A stretch of DNA of 64,000 bases from Leuconostoc citreum (GCF_004354555.1 NZ_PUFH01000004.1:458105-522104); one strand, 5' to 3'; counted from the stretch's first letter, positions 52,832-63,131 are shown. The notes: generated by a model not told the origin, from the letters alone. Made by a program: numbers and translations.

Positions 52832-55513
52832 ATGACAAAAAAACTACTTTTAATTGATGGGAATTCATTAGCTTTTCGGGCATTTTATGCAATGTATAAT
52901 CAGCTGGATCGCATGATTTCACATAAGGGTTTACACACAAATGCGCTTGTGGCCTTTAATAATTTTCTAGATCAAATTGTTGATCCCATGCAACCGGATT
53001 TGGCTGTTGTTGCATGGGATGCGGGATCAGGTAAGACAACTTTTCGTGGTGAACTGTTTTCTGAGTATAAAGATGGCCGCTCTAAAGCGCCTTCAGAATT
53101 CACTGAACAATTTCCATATCTTCGTGAAATGGTTGCATTACATGGTCTACGAAACTATGAACAACCGGGGTTGGAAGCTGATGATATCATTGGTACTTTT
53201 TCTCGTATGGGTGAACAGGCTGGTTACAACGTCATTATTGTTACGGGAGACCAAGATTTAACGCAATTGGCAACTGACAATATTACTGTTAATGTCACGA
53301 AAAAGGGAGTCACAGAAATTGAAGCTTTTACCCCAGACTATATTATGGAAAAATTTGAACTGACGCCAAGCCAGATTATTGAGAAAAAGGCGTTAACTGG
53401 TGATACATCAGATAATTACCCAGGTGTCACTAAAATTGGTGAAAAAACAGCTTTAAAACTGTTGAAGACCTATCACGATATTGATAACCTCTACAGTCAT
53501 ATCGATGATATGAAGCCTTCAAAAATGAAAGAAAACTTAATTAGCGATCAAGCATCAGCCTTTCGTGCCCGACAACTGGCAACAATTCTGACTGATGCGA
53601 CGCTGGATTTGCCATTAGAAGAGTTAGAGTACCGTGGTATCGATTATGATAAGCTTGTACCATTCTATGAAAATATTGATTTCAAAAAGCAGCTGGCTAA
53701 AATTAAAGCCAGTCAAAAGTCAGGACAATTAGTGAGCCATAATCAATCGACAGAGCGGCCCTTATCAGTTGTTACCTTAAATGAAAATAATTTACGGGCA
53801 ATCGCCATGATGGTTGATAAGGTGGCGGTTCATATTGAGATGAGTGGTTCAAATTATCATACAGCTGATATGATTGGTTTTGTGATTGGGAATCCCGTCA
53901 CTGGTTATTATGCTAGTCGAGATATGTCGTTGTTACAGAAACCAGAATTACGTGCTGTCATCGAAAATGGGGACATTAAGAAGAATGTCTTCAATGTCAA
54001 AGCACAGTTAATTCTGTTTAAACGGTTAGGGGTCACCTTAAAAGGCGCGCAATTTGACTTTTTATTAGTCGCTTATCTTCTTGATACAACAGATAATGAT
54101 AATGAGATGTCTACATTAGCACAGCGATTTGACGTTTATTTGACTGAAGACGAAGAAATTTATGGTAAAGGTGCTAAATATGCTGTTCCTGATGATGAGG
54201 GACTTGTCCTCATGCATTTAGCACATAAAGCTGATGCCTTGATACAGCTAGAAATGCCTGCTTTATCAGCACTGCAGAGTCATCAACAAACTCATTTATA
54301 TACAGAAATTGAGTTGCCTTTAGCTCATGTTCTGGCTGAGATGGAGTACCAAGGCTTTAAGATTGACCGAAAACGTTTACAAGCAATTGGAGAAGATTTA
54401 GAAGCACGTATTCATACGATAGAAGAAGCAATCTATCTTGAAGCTGGGGAGCAATTCAATTTAAATTCACCAAAGCAGTTAGGCGTACTACTCTTTGAAA
54501 AAATGGGCTTACCGATTATTAAAAAAACTAAAACAGGCTATTCTACAGCTGTTGATGTGTTGGAAAAACTGGCATCACAAGCACCAATTGTCGAGCATAT
54601 TTTGCAGTACCGTCAATTAGCTAAGATAAAGTCTACTTATGTTGAAGGGTTATTAGCGGTTGTTCACACAGAAGATAGTAAAATTCATACGCGTTTTTTA
54701 CAAACATTGACGCAAACAGGGCGACTATCTTCTGTTGATCCTAATTTACAAAATATCCCTATGCGTACGGAAGAGGGCCGTCAAATAAGACGTGCGTTTG
54801 TCCCTAGTCAACCTAACTGGCAGATTTTTGGTGCTGATTATTCACAGATTGAGTTACGCGTATTAGCACATATTACCGGAGACCAGAATATGCAGCGTGC
54901 CTTTTTGAATGGCGAAGATATCCATGCTGAAACGGCACGTGCGGTTTTTGGCTTAGATAATAATGCGCCAGTTGATCCTTTGATGCGACGAACTGCTAAA
55001 GCTGTTAATTTTGGTATTGTTTATGGTATTTCCGACTATGGTCTGTCAAACAACTTAGGTATCTCTCGTGCTGAAGCCAAAAGATTTATTGAGACGTATT
55101 TCAAGGAATTCCCACAAATCCATGAATGGATGACAAAAATTAAAGCACAGGCACACGAACAGGGTTATGTTGAAACCATTGCTAAGCGCAGACGCTATTT
55201 ACCTGAAATTAAATCAAAAAACTTTAACTTACGGAGTTTTGCGGAGCGTACTGCGATGAACTCGCCTATTCAAGGTTCAGCTGCTGATATCATTAAAATT
55301 GCTATGATAAAGGTTGCTGATGCTCTGAAAGACAATCAATTACAAGCAAATATGCTACTACAGGTTCACGATGAACTTATTTTTGAAGCACCAGAAGATG
55401 AGATTGAAACGCTACGAGACATTGTGACACGAGTAATGGATTCAGCGGTTGCTTTGGATGTGCCGATGCAAGTTGATAGCCATTATGGTAATACTTGGTA
55501 TGATGCCAAATAA
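52832..55513 (+). CDS. polA: DNA polymerase I
   Basis: An 893-residue repair and Okazaki-fragment polymerase. Domain 1 (residues about 1-290) is the 5' nuclease, with LLLIDGNSLAFRAFYAM and GLEADDIIGTFSRM. Domain 2 (about 310-480) is the 3'-5' exonuclease fold but inactive: the catalytic DxE segment reads VAVHIEMSGS. Domain 3 is the polymerase, with DYSQIELRVLAHI (motif A), RRTAKAVNFGIVYG (motif B, O helix) and LQVHDELIFEAPE (motif C). Inactive exonuclease is usual in Gram-positive Pol I. AAAGGAATATAAA precedes the ATG. Confidence 0.96.
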   Translation: MTKKLLLIDGNSLAFRAFYAMYNQLDRMISHKGLHTNALVAFNNFLDQIVDPMQPDLAVVAWDAGSGKTTFRGELFSEYKDGRSKAPSEFTEQFPYLREMVALHGLRNYEQPGLEADDIIGTFSRMGEQAGYNVIIVTGDQDLTQLATDNITVNVTKKGVTEIEAFTPDYIMEKFELTPSQIIEKKALTGDTSDNYPGVTKIGEKTALKLLKTYHDIDNLYSHIDDMKPSKMKENLISDQASAFRARQLATILTDATLDLPLEELEYRGIDYDKLVPFYENIDFKKQLAKIKASQKSGQLVSHNQSTERPLSVVTLNENNLRAIAMMVDKVAVHIEMSGSNYHTADMIGFVIGNPVTGYYASRDMSLLQKPELRAVIENGDIKKNVFNVKAQLILFKRLGVTLKGAQFDFLLVAYLLDTTDNDNEMSTLAQRFDVYLTEDEEIYGKGAKYAVPDDEGLVLMHLAHKADALIQLEMPALSALQSHQQTHLYTEIELPLAHVLAEMEYQGFKIDRKRLQAIGEDLEARIHTIEEAIYLEAGEQFNLNSPKQLGVLLFEKMGLPIIKKTKTGYSTAVDVLEKLASQAPIVEHILQYRQLAKIKSTYVEGLLAVVHTEDSKIHTRFLQTLTQTGRLSSVDPNLQNIPMRTEEGRQIRRAFVPSQPNWQIFGADYSQIELRVLAHITGDQNMQRAFLNGEDIHAETARAVFGLDNNAPVDPLMRRTAKAVNFGIVYGISDYGLSNNLGISRAEAKRFIETYFKEFPQIHEWMTKIKAQAHEQGYVETIAKRRRYLPEIKSKNFNLRSFAERTAMNSPIQGSAADIIKIAMIKVADALKDNQLQANMLLQVHDELIFEAPEDEIETLRDIVTRVMDSAVALDVPMQVDSHYGNTWYDAK

Positions 55514-55536
55514 ACGTACTGTATGTACGTTTTTTA
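55512..55536 (+). terminator. Terminator after polA
   Basis: AACGTAC and GTACGTT pair around a five-base loop, followed by six T. Confidence 0.78.
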
Positions 55537-55552
55537 TTTACTGTTTTTCTTA

Positions 55553-55569
55553 TGTTAGAAAACCTGACA
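55553..55569 (+). promoter_or_regulatory. GlnR operator
   Basis: TGTTAGAAAACCTGACA fits the GlnR/TnrA box TGTNAN7TNACA exactly. It lies upstream of the likely glnR promoter (GTGCAA 55575, TAAAAT 55598), suggesting autoregulation of glnR-glnA. Confidence 0.82.
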
Positions 55570-55575
55570 CGTATG

Positions 55576-55596
55576 TGCAAAATAATGCATTTTGCA
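55576..55596. repeat. Inverted repeat in the glnR promoter region
   Basis: TGCAAAAT-AATGC-ATTTTGCA is a perfect inverted repeat located in the spacer between the GlnR box and the -10. It may be a secondary regulator site or hairpin. Confidence 0.5.
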
Positions 55597-55629
55597 TTAA
55601 AATAAAAGTATGTTAACGGAGGTTGTCAA

Positions 55630-55965
55630 ATGAGCGAACGTGAACTGAGAAGAAACTTAGCGATTTTACCCATAGGCACAGTACGTGAATTAACATTGTT
55701 GACAGATCGCCAAATTCGTTACTATGAACAAAATGAGTTAATAGCACCGAATCGAGGTAAAGGTGGACAACGACGTTATTCACTTAATGATGTTGATCGT
55801 TTACTTGAAATTAAAGATTTTTTGGATGCGGGTGATTCAATAAAAGATATTCAGGAAATTTTCGCAAAACAACGCCGTAAAGCAATCGAAAAGCAGGATT
55901 CAGAGTCAGCATTACGTCGATCATTGCAAAAAGAATTTGCACAGATTGGACGATTTGGTCGTTAG
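55630..55965 (+). CDS. glnR: Glutamine synthetase repressor GlnR (MerR family)
   Basis: A 111-residue MerR-type regulator. The N-terminal winged HTH has LLTDRQIRYYEQNELIAPNR near residue 25-44 and RRYSLNDVDRLLEIKDFL. A short C-terminal tail is suited to sensing feedback-inhibited glutamine synthetase. GGAGGTTGTCAA precedes the ATG. It lies directly before glnA and behind a GlnR box. Confidence 0.94.
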   Translation: MSERELRRNLAILPIGTVRELTLLTDRQIRYYEQNELIAPNRGKGGQRRYSLNDVDRLLEIKDFLDAGDSIKDIQEIFAKQRRKAIEKQDSESALRRSLQKEFAQIGRFGR

Positions 55966-56010
55966 CTTCTATAGCATTTGTTGTCGTATGGTAGATAGGA
56001 AAGGGAAATC

Positions 56011-57357
56011 ATGGCACGAAAGTCGTTTACAAAAGAAGAAATTAAAGCAATCATTGCAGATGAGAACGTGGAATTTATCCGTGTAACATTTACAGATGTT
56101 CTTGGTGCAATTAAGAATGTTGAAGTGCCAATCTCTCAATTGGATAAAGTTTTGGATAATAACCTAATGTTTGATGGGTCATCAATCGAAGGGTTTGTTC
56201 GAATTAATGAATCAGACATGTATTTGTATCCTGATTTATCAACATTTATGATTTTCCCATGGGCGACTGATAGCCATGGTGGTAAAGTTGCGCGGTTAAT
56301 TGCTGATATTTATACATCTGACCGTGAACCATTTGCTGGTGATCCAAGACATGCTTTACGTAAAGTTTTGGCTGATGCCAAGGCTGAAGGCTTTTCTGCA
56401 TTCAATGTTGGGACCGAGCCTGAATTTTTCTTATTTAAATTAGATGCCAATGGTAATCCAACAACCGAGTTGAACGATAAAGGTGGTTATTTTGATCTAG
56501 CACCGTTAGATATGGGCGAAAATGTCCGACGTGAAATTGTGTTGACATTAGAAAAGATGGGCTTTGAGATTGAAGCAGCGCATCACGAGGTTGCCGAAGG
56601 GCAACACGAAGTTGATTTCAAATATGCATCAGCACTTGAGGCCGCAGATAATATTCAAACGTTCAAGCTTGTTGTTAAAACAATTGCGCGCAAAAATGGT
56701 TATTTTGCCACATTTATGCCGAAGCCAGTTGCTGGGATTAATGGTTCTGGTATGCACACGAATATGTCGCTTTTCCGAGGCGATGCCAATGCTTTTGAAG
56801 ATACGGCAGATGAGATGGGACTATCTAAAACAGCCTATAATTTCTTAGGTGGTTTGTTAGCACACGCCACAGCGTTTACAGCTTTAGCGAATCCAACTGT
56901 TAATTCATACAAACGCTTAACACCTGGGTTTGAAGCGCCAGTATATGTTGCCTGGTCTGCTTCAAATCGTTCACCAATGGTACGTGTACCAGCATCACGC
57001 GGTAAGTCAACACGTTTAGAATTGCGCTCGGTTGATCCTACTGCAAACCCTTATACTACATTGGCAGCAATCTTAGCAGCTGGTTTAGATGGTATTAAGC
57101 ACGAGCTTGAGCCACTAGCTTCGGTTGATAAGAACATTTATTTAATGGATGAAAACGAGCGTGCACGTGCTGGTATCACTGATTTGCCAGATACATTGCT
57201 CGCAGCTGTGAGAGAATTGTCTCAAGATGACACCATCATTGCGGCAATTGGTAGTCACATTGCTGATAAATTTATCGAAGCCAAGAAAATCGAGTATACG
57301 TCTTACCGTCAATATGTTTCGAAATGGGAAACGGACGCTTATCTTGAGAACTACTAA
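56011..57357 (+). CDS. glnA: Glutamine synthetase, type I-alpha
   Basis: A 448-residue dodecameric ligase making glutamine from glutamate and ammonia with [22 protein letters not shown] near residue 52, [10 protein letters not shown] near 135, [12 protein letters not shown] near 245, [20 protein letters not shown] near 308 and [13 protein letters not shown] [17 protein letters not shown] near 328. There is no adenylylation-site Tyr segment of the beta type, and the length is that of GSI-alpha. AAAGGGAAATC precedes the ATG. Confidence 0.96.
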   Translation: MARKSFTKEEIKAIIADENVEFIRVTFTDVLGAIKNVEVPISQLDKVLDNNLMFDGSSIEGFVRINESDMYLYPDLSTFMIFPWATDSHGGKVARLIADIYTSDREPFAGDPRHALRKVLADAKAEGFSAFNVGTEPEFFLFKLDANGNPTTELNDKGGYFDLAPLDMGENVRREIVLTLEKMGFEIEAAHHEVAEGQHEVDFKYASALEAADNIQTFKLVVKTIARKNGYFATFMPKPVAGINGSGMHTNMSLFRGDANAFEDTADEMGLSKTAYNFLGGLLAHATAFTALANPTVNSYKRLTPGFEAPVYVAWSASNRSPMVRVPASRGKSTRLELRSVDPTANPYTTLAAILAAGLDGIKHELEPLASVDKNIYLMDENERARAGITDLPDTLLAAVRELSQDDTIIAAIGSHIADKFIEAKKIEYTSYRQYVSKWETDAYLENY

Positions 57358-57401
57358 TCACTATGCATTCAATTTTATCTTTTAAAACATCTGAGTTACT
57401 G

Positions 57402-57429
57402 AAAAGCCACGACAAGTCGTTGCTTTTTT
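57402..57429 (+). terminator. Terminator after glnA
   Basis: AAAAGCCACGAC pairs with GTCGTTGCTTTT (one mismatch) with a two-base loop and T run. Confidence 0.78.
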
Positions 57430-57476
57430 GTTATGATGAAAGAGGTGTTTTATTAGTCTGAGGAGCGTGTGATGAT

Positions 57477-58457
57477 ATGAAAAAAATCACAATCAATTGG
57501 CGTAAAGCCATGTTAATTACTGTCATTTTTTTGGCCAGTGCAGTAATTCAAGTGTTGGCATTGAATGCTTTTTTAATCCCCAATCAAGTGTTTTCAAGCG
57601 GATTTAATGGTATTGCACAGTTGCTATCCATTTTCTTTGCACAAGTTTTTCATGTCAATATTCAAACCGGAATGTTCATTATGATTTTTAATATTCCAAT
57701 CGGTGTTGTTGGTTGGAAAATGATTGGCGGACAATTTACCATATTGAGTTTTTTAAATTCTATTGTGGTTTCGGTATTACAGATTTTTGCGCCAACGCAA
57801 GCACTTACGAGTGAGCCATTATTAGCTTCTCTATTTGGTGGCCTCTTGTTGGGTGTTGCCATAGGCTTAGCGATGCGATATGGTTTCTCTACCGGTGGTA
57901 TGGATATTGTGGCAATGGTCGTTCAAAAGCGTACGGGTAAGTCGATTGGCGTCTTGATGAATGGCATTAATTTCGTGGTAGTTATTGTTGCGGGGACTTT
58001 TATTGGTTGGCAAAACGCACTGTTCACGTTAATTGGTATATACGCTACGGGTCGCGCAGTTGATGCCATTTATACCGGTTACCAGAAGATAACCGCTATG
58101 ATTGTGACGTCTAAAGGTGATGATGTTGTCACAGCTTTGCATAAAGACTTAATTCGTGGTATTACGATTTTACCATCGAAGGGAGCTTACACAAAACGTG
58201 ACTCAACAACGCTAATGATGGTTTTATCGCGTTATGAAATTGTTGAGATGCAAGAAATTGTTCATCGTACTGACCCAAAAGCTTTTATTAATTTGATGAG
58301 CACAGTCAGCGTATCTGGCGAATTTTTTGATGCAGACCGTCAATTACAAATGAAAAAAGCTGTTGCAGTACCAAAATTAGAAACGGTCAACGCACAGCTT
58401 GAAGCTGAGCAACAGCTTGAATCACAGTTAGATAAAATTGAAGAACAAAAAAAATAA
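57477..58457 (+). CDS. YitT family membrane protein
   Basis: A 326-residue protein. Five to six hydrophobic helices occupy about residues 10-205 (DUF161/YitT repeats, including FLIPNQVFSSGFNGIAQLL and GFSTGGMDIVAMVVQKR). The C-terminal about 75 residues form a DUF2179 domain (ITILPSKGAYTKRDSTTLMM). Function unknown. GAGGAG lies 11 bases before the ATG. The tautomerase gene follows after 15 bases. Confidence 0.88.
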   Translation: MKKITINWRKAMLITVIFLASAVIQVLALNAFLIPNQVFSSGFNGIAQLLSIFFAQVFHVNIQTGMFIMIFNIPIGVVGWKMIGGQFTILSFLNSIVVSVLQIFAPTQALTSEPLLASLFGGLLLGVAIGLAMRYGFSTGGMDIVAMVVQKRTGKSIGVLMNGINFVVVIVAGTFIGWQNALFTLIGIYATGRAVDAIYTGYQKITAMIVTSKGDDVVTALHKDLIRGITILPSKGAYTKRDSTTLMMVLSRYEIVEMQEIVHRTDPKAFINLMSTVSVSGEFFDADRQLQMKKAVAVPKLETVNAQLEAEQQLESQLDKIEEQKK

Positions 58458-58472
58458 GAAAAGAGTAACACA

Positions 58473-58658
58473 ATGCCAATTGTACAAGTTGAATTATTAG
58501 AAGGTCGTACCCATGAGCAGTTAGCAAAAATGGTAAAGGATATTACTGATGTGATTGTTGAAGATGCTGGTGCAGCACGTGAAGCAGTTCATGTCATTTT
58601 ACGTGAAATGCCAAAAGATCACTACTCAGTCGGTGGTGTTCTAAAAAGTGATCAATAA
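58473..58658 (+). CDS. 4-Oxalocrotonate tautomerase-like protein
   Basis: A 61-residue tautomerase. The catalytic N-terminal proline follows Met (MPIVQVELLEGRTHEQL), and the acidic-Arg-containing REAVHVILREM segment fits the family. Small paralogues of this type are common in lactic acid bacteria; the substrate is unknown. Confidence 0.88.
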   Translation: MPIVQVELLEGRTHEQLAKMVKDITDVIVEDAGAAREAVHVILREMPKDHYSVGGVLKSDQ

Positions 58659-58671
58659 AAATAACAGATCA

Positions 58672-58704
58672 AAAAAACCTTTGCATTAAGCAGAGGTTTT
58701 TTTT
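58672..58704. terminator. Terminator after the tautomerase gene, shared with scrR end
   Basis: AAAAAACCT-TTGC/GCAGAGGTTTTTT stem with loop ATTAA, overlapping the stop of the convergent LacI gene. Confidence 0.78.
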
Positions 58705-59665
58705 ATTCTGTTGATTCACGTACAACCAAATGACCGTTCATGATAACACGTTGAACATCGACTGGCTTGTCATCACGTACTTTTAGAAATAGCCGGTATA
58801 ATTGTTTTCCAGTCTCATAAAAATTAAATTCAAAACTTGTGAGATTGGGAGACACTGTCTCACTAAAAAATGATTGTCCAAAACCAATAAATTTAGGATG
58901 TTGCTTTAAAGCGAAAGCGGACTGCATTGCACCAACGACAATACGGTCAGTTGCACCAATAACAAGATCAAAATCATCAGTTTGCATGGCTTGGTAGGAA
59001 TCAGCCTTTGCAGTATCGAGTTTGAAATCTGTAATAATTTCCTGATGTGGTGTCTTAGCTAACGCTGCTTTAATGCCAACAAAGCGGTCATGTCCAACTG
59101 CCTGATCTATTTTTGTATCAACATTGAGTAGCAGTACATTTTTGGGGGCTAGGGTTTGAATGTACTGACCGACAGCTTTTCCTGCTGCTAAATCATCCAT
59201 AATGACACGGTGAAAATTGGGCTCATCCTGACCTTGAATGACAATTGGTAAGGGTGAGGCTTTTAAGACATCACGAATTTCGTCTGTTAAGTTAGCAGTC
59301 AATAGAATAATACCACCCACATTTTGAGAATGGAGCTTTTCAATAGCCGCAAGTTCCCGCTTAGCATCCTGATAAGCATTGACAATTAAGAAGGTGTCAT
59401 CCTTGTTGAGATCATCAAGTCCGCGTAACATATCTGATTGGGCAATTGAATCTAGTCTAGGGACTATGACACCAATTGTATGATTTTTTTGCTGCTTTAG
59501 GCTTTGTGCGAATGTGTTAGGGGTGTAATTGTATTGTGCCACAATGCGATCAATTTTTAGTCTGGTATGCTCACTAACAGAACCGCCATTCAAATAACGA
59601 GAGACGGTACTTTTGGCGACATTGGCTATGGTTGCAATGTCATTAATTGTAACTTTCTTATTCAT
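58703..59665 (-). CDS. scrR: LacI family repressor of the sucrose locus (ScrR-like)
   Basis: A 320-residue LacI regulator. HTH residues 1-50 (VTINDIATIANVAKSTVSRYL, then VSEHTRLKIDRIV) precede a periplasmic-binding-protein fold (about 60-320) with GVIVPRLDSIAQSD and GVTDRIVVGAMQSAF-like IGATDRIVVG. Start ATG 59665 is preferred (MNKKVTIND); MINS at 59677 is possible. Divergent from scrA, so the operators in the intergenic region are its likely targets. Confidence 0.85.
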   Translation of the reverse strand: MNKKVTINDIATIANVAKSTVSRYLNGGSVSEHTRLKIDRIVAQYNYTPNTFAQSLKQQKNHTIGVIVPRLDSIAQSDMLRGLDDLNKDDTFLIVNAYQDAKRELAAIEKLHSQNVGGIILLTANLTDEIRDVLKASPLPIVIQGQDEPNFHRVIMDDLAAGKAVGQYIQTLAPKNVLLLNVDTKIDQAVGHDRFVGIKAALAKTPHQEIITDFKLDTAKADSYQAMQTDDFDLVIGATDRIVVGAMQSAFALKQHPKFIGFGQSFFSETVSPNLTSFEFNFYETGKQLYRLFLKVRDDKPVDVQRVIMNGHLVVRESTE

Positions 59666-59720
59666 ACTGTTAATCATATCAGAAAAATAGCATTTTTATT
59701 GTCACATATTTGTAACAAAA

Positions 59721-59730
59721 CAAGCGCTTG
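59721..59730. promoter_or_regulatory. Palindrome CAAGCGCTTG, likely operator
   Basis: A perfect 10-base palindrome in the scrR-scrA intergenic region overlapping the scrA -35; a LacI-family site. Confidence 0.6.
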
Positions 59731-59756
59731 CAAAATAATATGTAAGCGGTTACAAT
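59728..59756 (+). promoter_or_regulatory. scrA promoter
   Basis: TTGCAA (59728-59733), 17-base spacer, TACAAT (59751-59756), covered by operator-like palindromes. Confidence 0.7.
59741..59754. promoter_or_regulatory. cre or ScrR operator TGTAAGCGGTTACA
   Basis: Its reverse complement TGTAACCGCTTACA fits the CcpA cre consensus. The site overlaps the -10. Confidence 0.65.
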
Positions 59757-59770
59757 AATAGTGTAATAAA

Positions 59771-59780
59771 GAACCGGTTC
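59771..59780. promoter_or_regulatory. Palindrome GAACCGGTTC, likely operator
   Basis: A perfect palindrome with a CCGG centre just after the predicted transcription start, a typical LacI-family operator. Confidence 0.55.
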
Positions 59781-59850
59781 CGTAGTCACACAATATTAGC
59801 ATAAGCCAGTAATTGAGTTTACGCTGATGAGCAGAGTAGAGGAAATTGTT

Positions 59851-61809
59851 ATGAATTATAAAGAAGTCGCCAAGCGCGTTGCTGATGCAGTCGACAAGGA
59901 AAATATTATTGCTGCGGCGCATTGTGCCACTCGTTTGAGATTGGTTGTCAAAGATGTCAAGAAAATCGACCAAAAAGCTTTAGATAATGATCCTGATTTA
60001 AAAGGCACATTTAATGCTAACGGTCAGTATCAAATTATCGTTGGACCTGGTGATGTCAATGGTGTTTACGATGCGTTTGTTAAATTAACTGGTGTTAAAC
60101 AAGCTTCAACTGACGATTTAAAGCAAATTGCTGCATCGTCAGGTAAGCAAAATCCATTAATGGCTTTGATTAAAGTGTTATCAGATATCTTTGTACCATT
60201 GATTCCAGCCTTGGTAGCCGGTGGTTTGCTGATGGCATTGAACAATATTTTAACTGGTGCTGGCATGTTTGGTCCAAAATCACTTGTTGAAATGTTTCCA
60301 CAGATTACAGGATTAGCCCAAATGGTTAACCTTATGGCATCTGCACCATTTGCCTTCTTACCTATTTTGATTGGTATCACGGCTACACGGCGTTTTGGCG
60401 GTAGTGAAATTCTTGGTGCTGCAGCGGGTATGATGTTGGTGATGCCAAGTTTGATTAATGGTTATAGTGTTGCTGAAGCGGTAGCGAGCGGTAAGATGCC
60501 AACATGGGATTTGTTTGGTCTGCATGTTGCACAAGCTGGCTATCAAGGTCAAGTGTTGCCAATCATCGGTGTAGCCTTTATCTTAGCTAATCTGGAAAAG
60601 TTTTTCCATAAGCATTTAAAGGGTGCAATTGACTTTACGTTCACACCAATGCTATCTATTTTAATTACAGGGTTCGTAACATTTATTGTGGTTGGACCTA
60701 TCTTGCGTATTGTATCTAATGGGATTACGGATGGTTTGACATGGCTTGTCACAACATTTGGCTTTATCGGCTATGCCATTTTTGGCTCATTTTACTCAGC
60801 GATTGTTATTACTGGTTTACATCAAAGTTTCCCAGCTATCGAAACGCAATTACTGGCTAACATTTCTAAAACGGGTGGCGACTTCATTTTCCCAATTGCT
60901 GCTTCAGCTAACGTTGCGCAAGGCGCCGCTACATTTGCGATTTATTTCTTGGCTAAAGGTAACACAAAGTTGCGTGCCTTATCATCTTCAGCTGGTGCAT
61001 CAGCTATGTTGGGTATTACAGAACCTGCGCTGTTCGGTGTCAATTTAAAATATAAGTTCCCATTCTTTATTGCCCTTGGGGCATCAGGTGTGGCTAGCTT
61101 AGTGATGGGATTGTTCCATGTTATGTCATCATCATTAGGACCTGCTGGTTTGATTGGCTTTATCGCAATACCTGCTAACAAATGGATTGGCTTCTTTATC
61201 GCCATTGCCATTAGCTTTGCGCTATCATTTGTTGTGACATTAATGTACGGTCGTTCACACATGCCAAGTGATAGTGTGAGCACAGATGTCGATAATACAG
61301 TTGTAGCAGACCAAGTATCTGGTTTTAAAGTTGATGCGCCTGTTGCTGGTCAGTTGGTTGATATCAAGACAGTTAGTGATGCCGTGTTCTCAAGTGGTAT
61401 GATGGGTGAGGGTGTAGCGATTGAACCATCAGGGGACGAAATTATAGCACCTGCTGATGGGGAAATTACAGTTGCATATGCTACTAAACATGCTTATGGC
61501 TTAAAAACTGCTGATGGCGTTGAAGTATTGATCCATATCGGTATTGATACTGTTAATTTGGCAGGAAAAGGCTTTGAAAGTCAAGTTGTTCAAGGACAGC
61601 AAGTTAAAAAGGGTGATGTTTTAGGAACTTTTGATAAGCAAGTCATTAGTGACGCTGGTTATCCGGTCACAACTATGGTGATTGTTACAAATACTAAGAC
61701 ATTTAAAACAGTTGTATTAAACCAACCATTTGGTGCTAATGTAGCGTCTAATGATGTGATTATCACAGCTGTTCCGGAAACTGCTGCACAGACTGCCGTT
61801 ACGGCATAA
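59851..61809 (+). CDS. scrA: Sucrose-specific PTS transporter, EIIBCA
   Basis: A 652-residue PTS permease that phosphorylates sucrose during import. Start at ATG 59851 after AGAGGAAA; an upstream frame start adds eight residues. EIIB is residues 1-85 with phosphocysteine Cys25 ([14 protein letters not shown]). EIIC (about 110-470) has around ten helices, with [15 protein letters not shown] and [22 protein letters not shown] (about 500-645) carries the phospho-His, His562 ([16 protein letters not shown]). Context with scrB and fructokinase supports sucrose. Confidence 0.93.
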   Translation: MNYKEVAKRVADAVDKENIIAAAHCATRLRLVVKDVKKIDQKALDNDPDLKGTFNANGQYQIIVGPGDVNGVYDAFVKLTGVKQASTDDLKQIAASSGKQNPLMALIKVLSDIFVPLIPALVAGGLLMALNNILTGAGMFGPKSLVEMFPQITGLAQMVNLMASAPFAFLPILIGITATRRFGGSEILGAAAGMMLVMPSLINGYSVAEAVASGKMPTWDLFGLHVAQAGYQGQVLPIIGVAFILANLEKFFHKHLKGAIDFTFTPMLSILITGFVTFIVVGPILRIVSNGITDGLTWLVTTFGFIGYAIFGSFYSAIVITGLHQSFPAIETQLLANISKTGGDFIFPIAASANVAQGAATFAIYFLAKGNTKLRALSSSAGASAMLGITEPALFGVNLKYKFPFFIALGASGVASLVMGLFHVMSSSLGPAGLIGFIAIPANKWIGFFIAIAISFALSFVVTLMYGRSHMPSDSVSTDVDNTVVADQVSGFKVDAPVAGQLVDIKTVSDAVFSSGMMGEGVAIEPSGDEIIAPADGEITVAYATKHAYGLKTADGVEVLIHIGIDTVNLAGKGFESQVVQGQQVKKGDVLGTFDKQVISDAGYPVTTMVIVTNTKTFKTVVLNQPFGANVASNDVIITAVPETAAQTAVTA

Positions 61810-61824
61810 TTTTGAGGAGTATAG

Positions 61825-63093
61825 ATGTTAGTTACAAACGATGAAGTTGCCTTTGAAGCGTATCACTTATATCCCACGACTGGGCTGTTAAATGATCCAA
61901 ATGGCCTAGTATTTTTCAAAGGAAAATATCATGTGTTTTATCAGTGGAATCCAAAGGCATGTAATCATAAATACAAGGAGTGGGGTCATTTTATATCAGA
62001 TGATCTAAAATCTTGGCAACGTGTTGAGACAGCCTTAAAACCATCACTTGATAATCTTGACAGTGCAGGTATATATTCGGGGGCAGCGTTTGTGCACGAT
62101 GATCGTCTATATGTTTTTTATACTGGTAATGTAAGAGATAGCGCAGGCCATAGTATTAAATCGTCACAGATGTGGGCGGTGAGTGATGATGGACTAAACT
62201 TTGAAAAGCTTGGTGAATTATTTCCTCACCCTCAGGGTTTTACAAAAGATGTTCGTGATCCAATGGTGTGGCAAGGTAAGAATGGGCATTATTTCCTTAT
62301 CTTAGGTGCGCAACATGACAATCAAGTGGGGGATATTATTGCTTACGAGTCCACTGATTTCAAAAATTGGCTTTTCCGTGGTTCAATTTTAGGTGACCAA
62401 TTGCAAGATGTGCGAGGCTATATGCTAGAATGTCCAGGATATATTGAGGTTGATGGTAAGCAAGTACTCATGTTTTCGCCGCAAGGGCTGGAACCAGATA
62501 CGAAAAATCATCGGTATGAAAATATTCATAATACAGGTTATGTTGTGGGCCATTTTGATGAAGCAACTGTCAAGTTCCATGTTGACACCGACTTTAAAGA
62601 AGTGGATCAAGGATTTGAATTTTACGCACCGCAAACAATGGTTGCACCAGATGGACGTCGTATCATGTGGGGTTGGGCTGGCATGATGACGCCTGACAGA
62701 GAGGCGGCAGTGCCGACTATTGCAGATAAATCATGGGTTCATGTTCTAAGCGTACCACGTGAACTACACGTCAATAGTCAAAATGAGTTGGTTCAAAGAC
62801 CAATTGCAGAAGTGCTTTCACCAACGTTATTAACAGATTTTGATCAACTACAAGTTGGTCAATACCGCATTATATCAGCAGAGGATTGGACAATAAAGTT
62901 AAGTCAAAATGCTGAGTTAAAGCGTGTTGGTAACACCGTGGTCTTTTCAAGACGACAATGGGAGACAGAAGGCATTGAAACCAGACAAATAACAGGAAAT
63001 GTGAGTCAATTGCTATTAATACTTGATATTGACGTGTTGGAAGTCTACACTGAAGACGGACTTGCCGCAATGACAAGTAGATGGTTTAAATAG
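61825..63093 (+). CDS. scrB: Sucrose-6-phosphate hydrolase (GH32)
   Basis: A 422-residue GH32 enzyme splitting sucrose-6-phosphate into glucose-6-phosphate and fructose. Nucleophile Asp in YPTTGLLNDPNGLVFF near residue 23, transition-state Asp in VRDPMVW near 145, acid/base Glu in LECPGYIEVD near 203, and WGWAGMM near 285. It is shorter than the usual 470-490 residues; the C-terminal beta-sandwich is reduced. GAGGAGTATAG precedes the ATG. Confidence 0.92.
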   Translation: MLVTNDEVAFEAYHLYPTTGLLNDPNGLVFFKGKYHVFYQWNPKACNHKYKEWGHFISDDLKSWQRVETALKPSLDNLDSAGIYSGAAFVHDDRLYVFYTGNVRDSAGHSIKSSQMWAVSDDGLNFEKLGELFPHPQGFTKDVRDPMVWQGKNGHYFLILGAQHDNQVGDIIAYESTDFKNWLFRGSILGDQLQDVRGYMLECPGYIEVDGKQVLMFSPQGLEPDTKNHRYENIHNTGYVVGHFDEATVKFHVDTDFKEVDQGFEFYAPQTMVAPDGRRIMWGWAGMMTPDREAAVPTIADKSWVHVLSVPRELHVNSQNELVQRPIAEVLSPTLLTDFDQLQVGQYRIISAEDWTIKLSQNAELKRVGNTVVFSRRQWETEGIETRQITGNVSQLLLILDIDVLEVYTEDGLAAMTSRWFK

Positions 63094-63131
63094 CGTTTAC
63101 GGAAAAAATAATAATTAATAGAGGGTAAATC

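Noticed and set aside
60942..61283. Antisense frame (113 codons) in scrA
   Set aside because: Shadow of the EIIC helices; no start signal.
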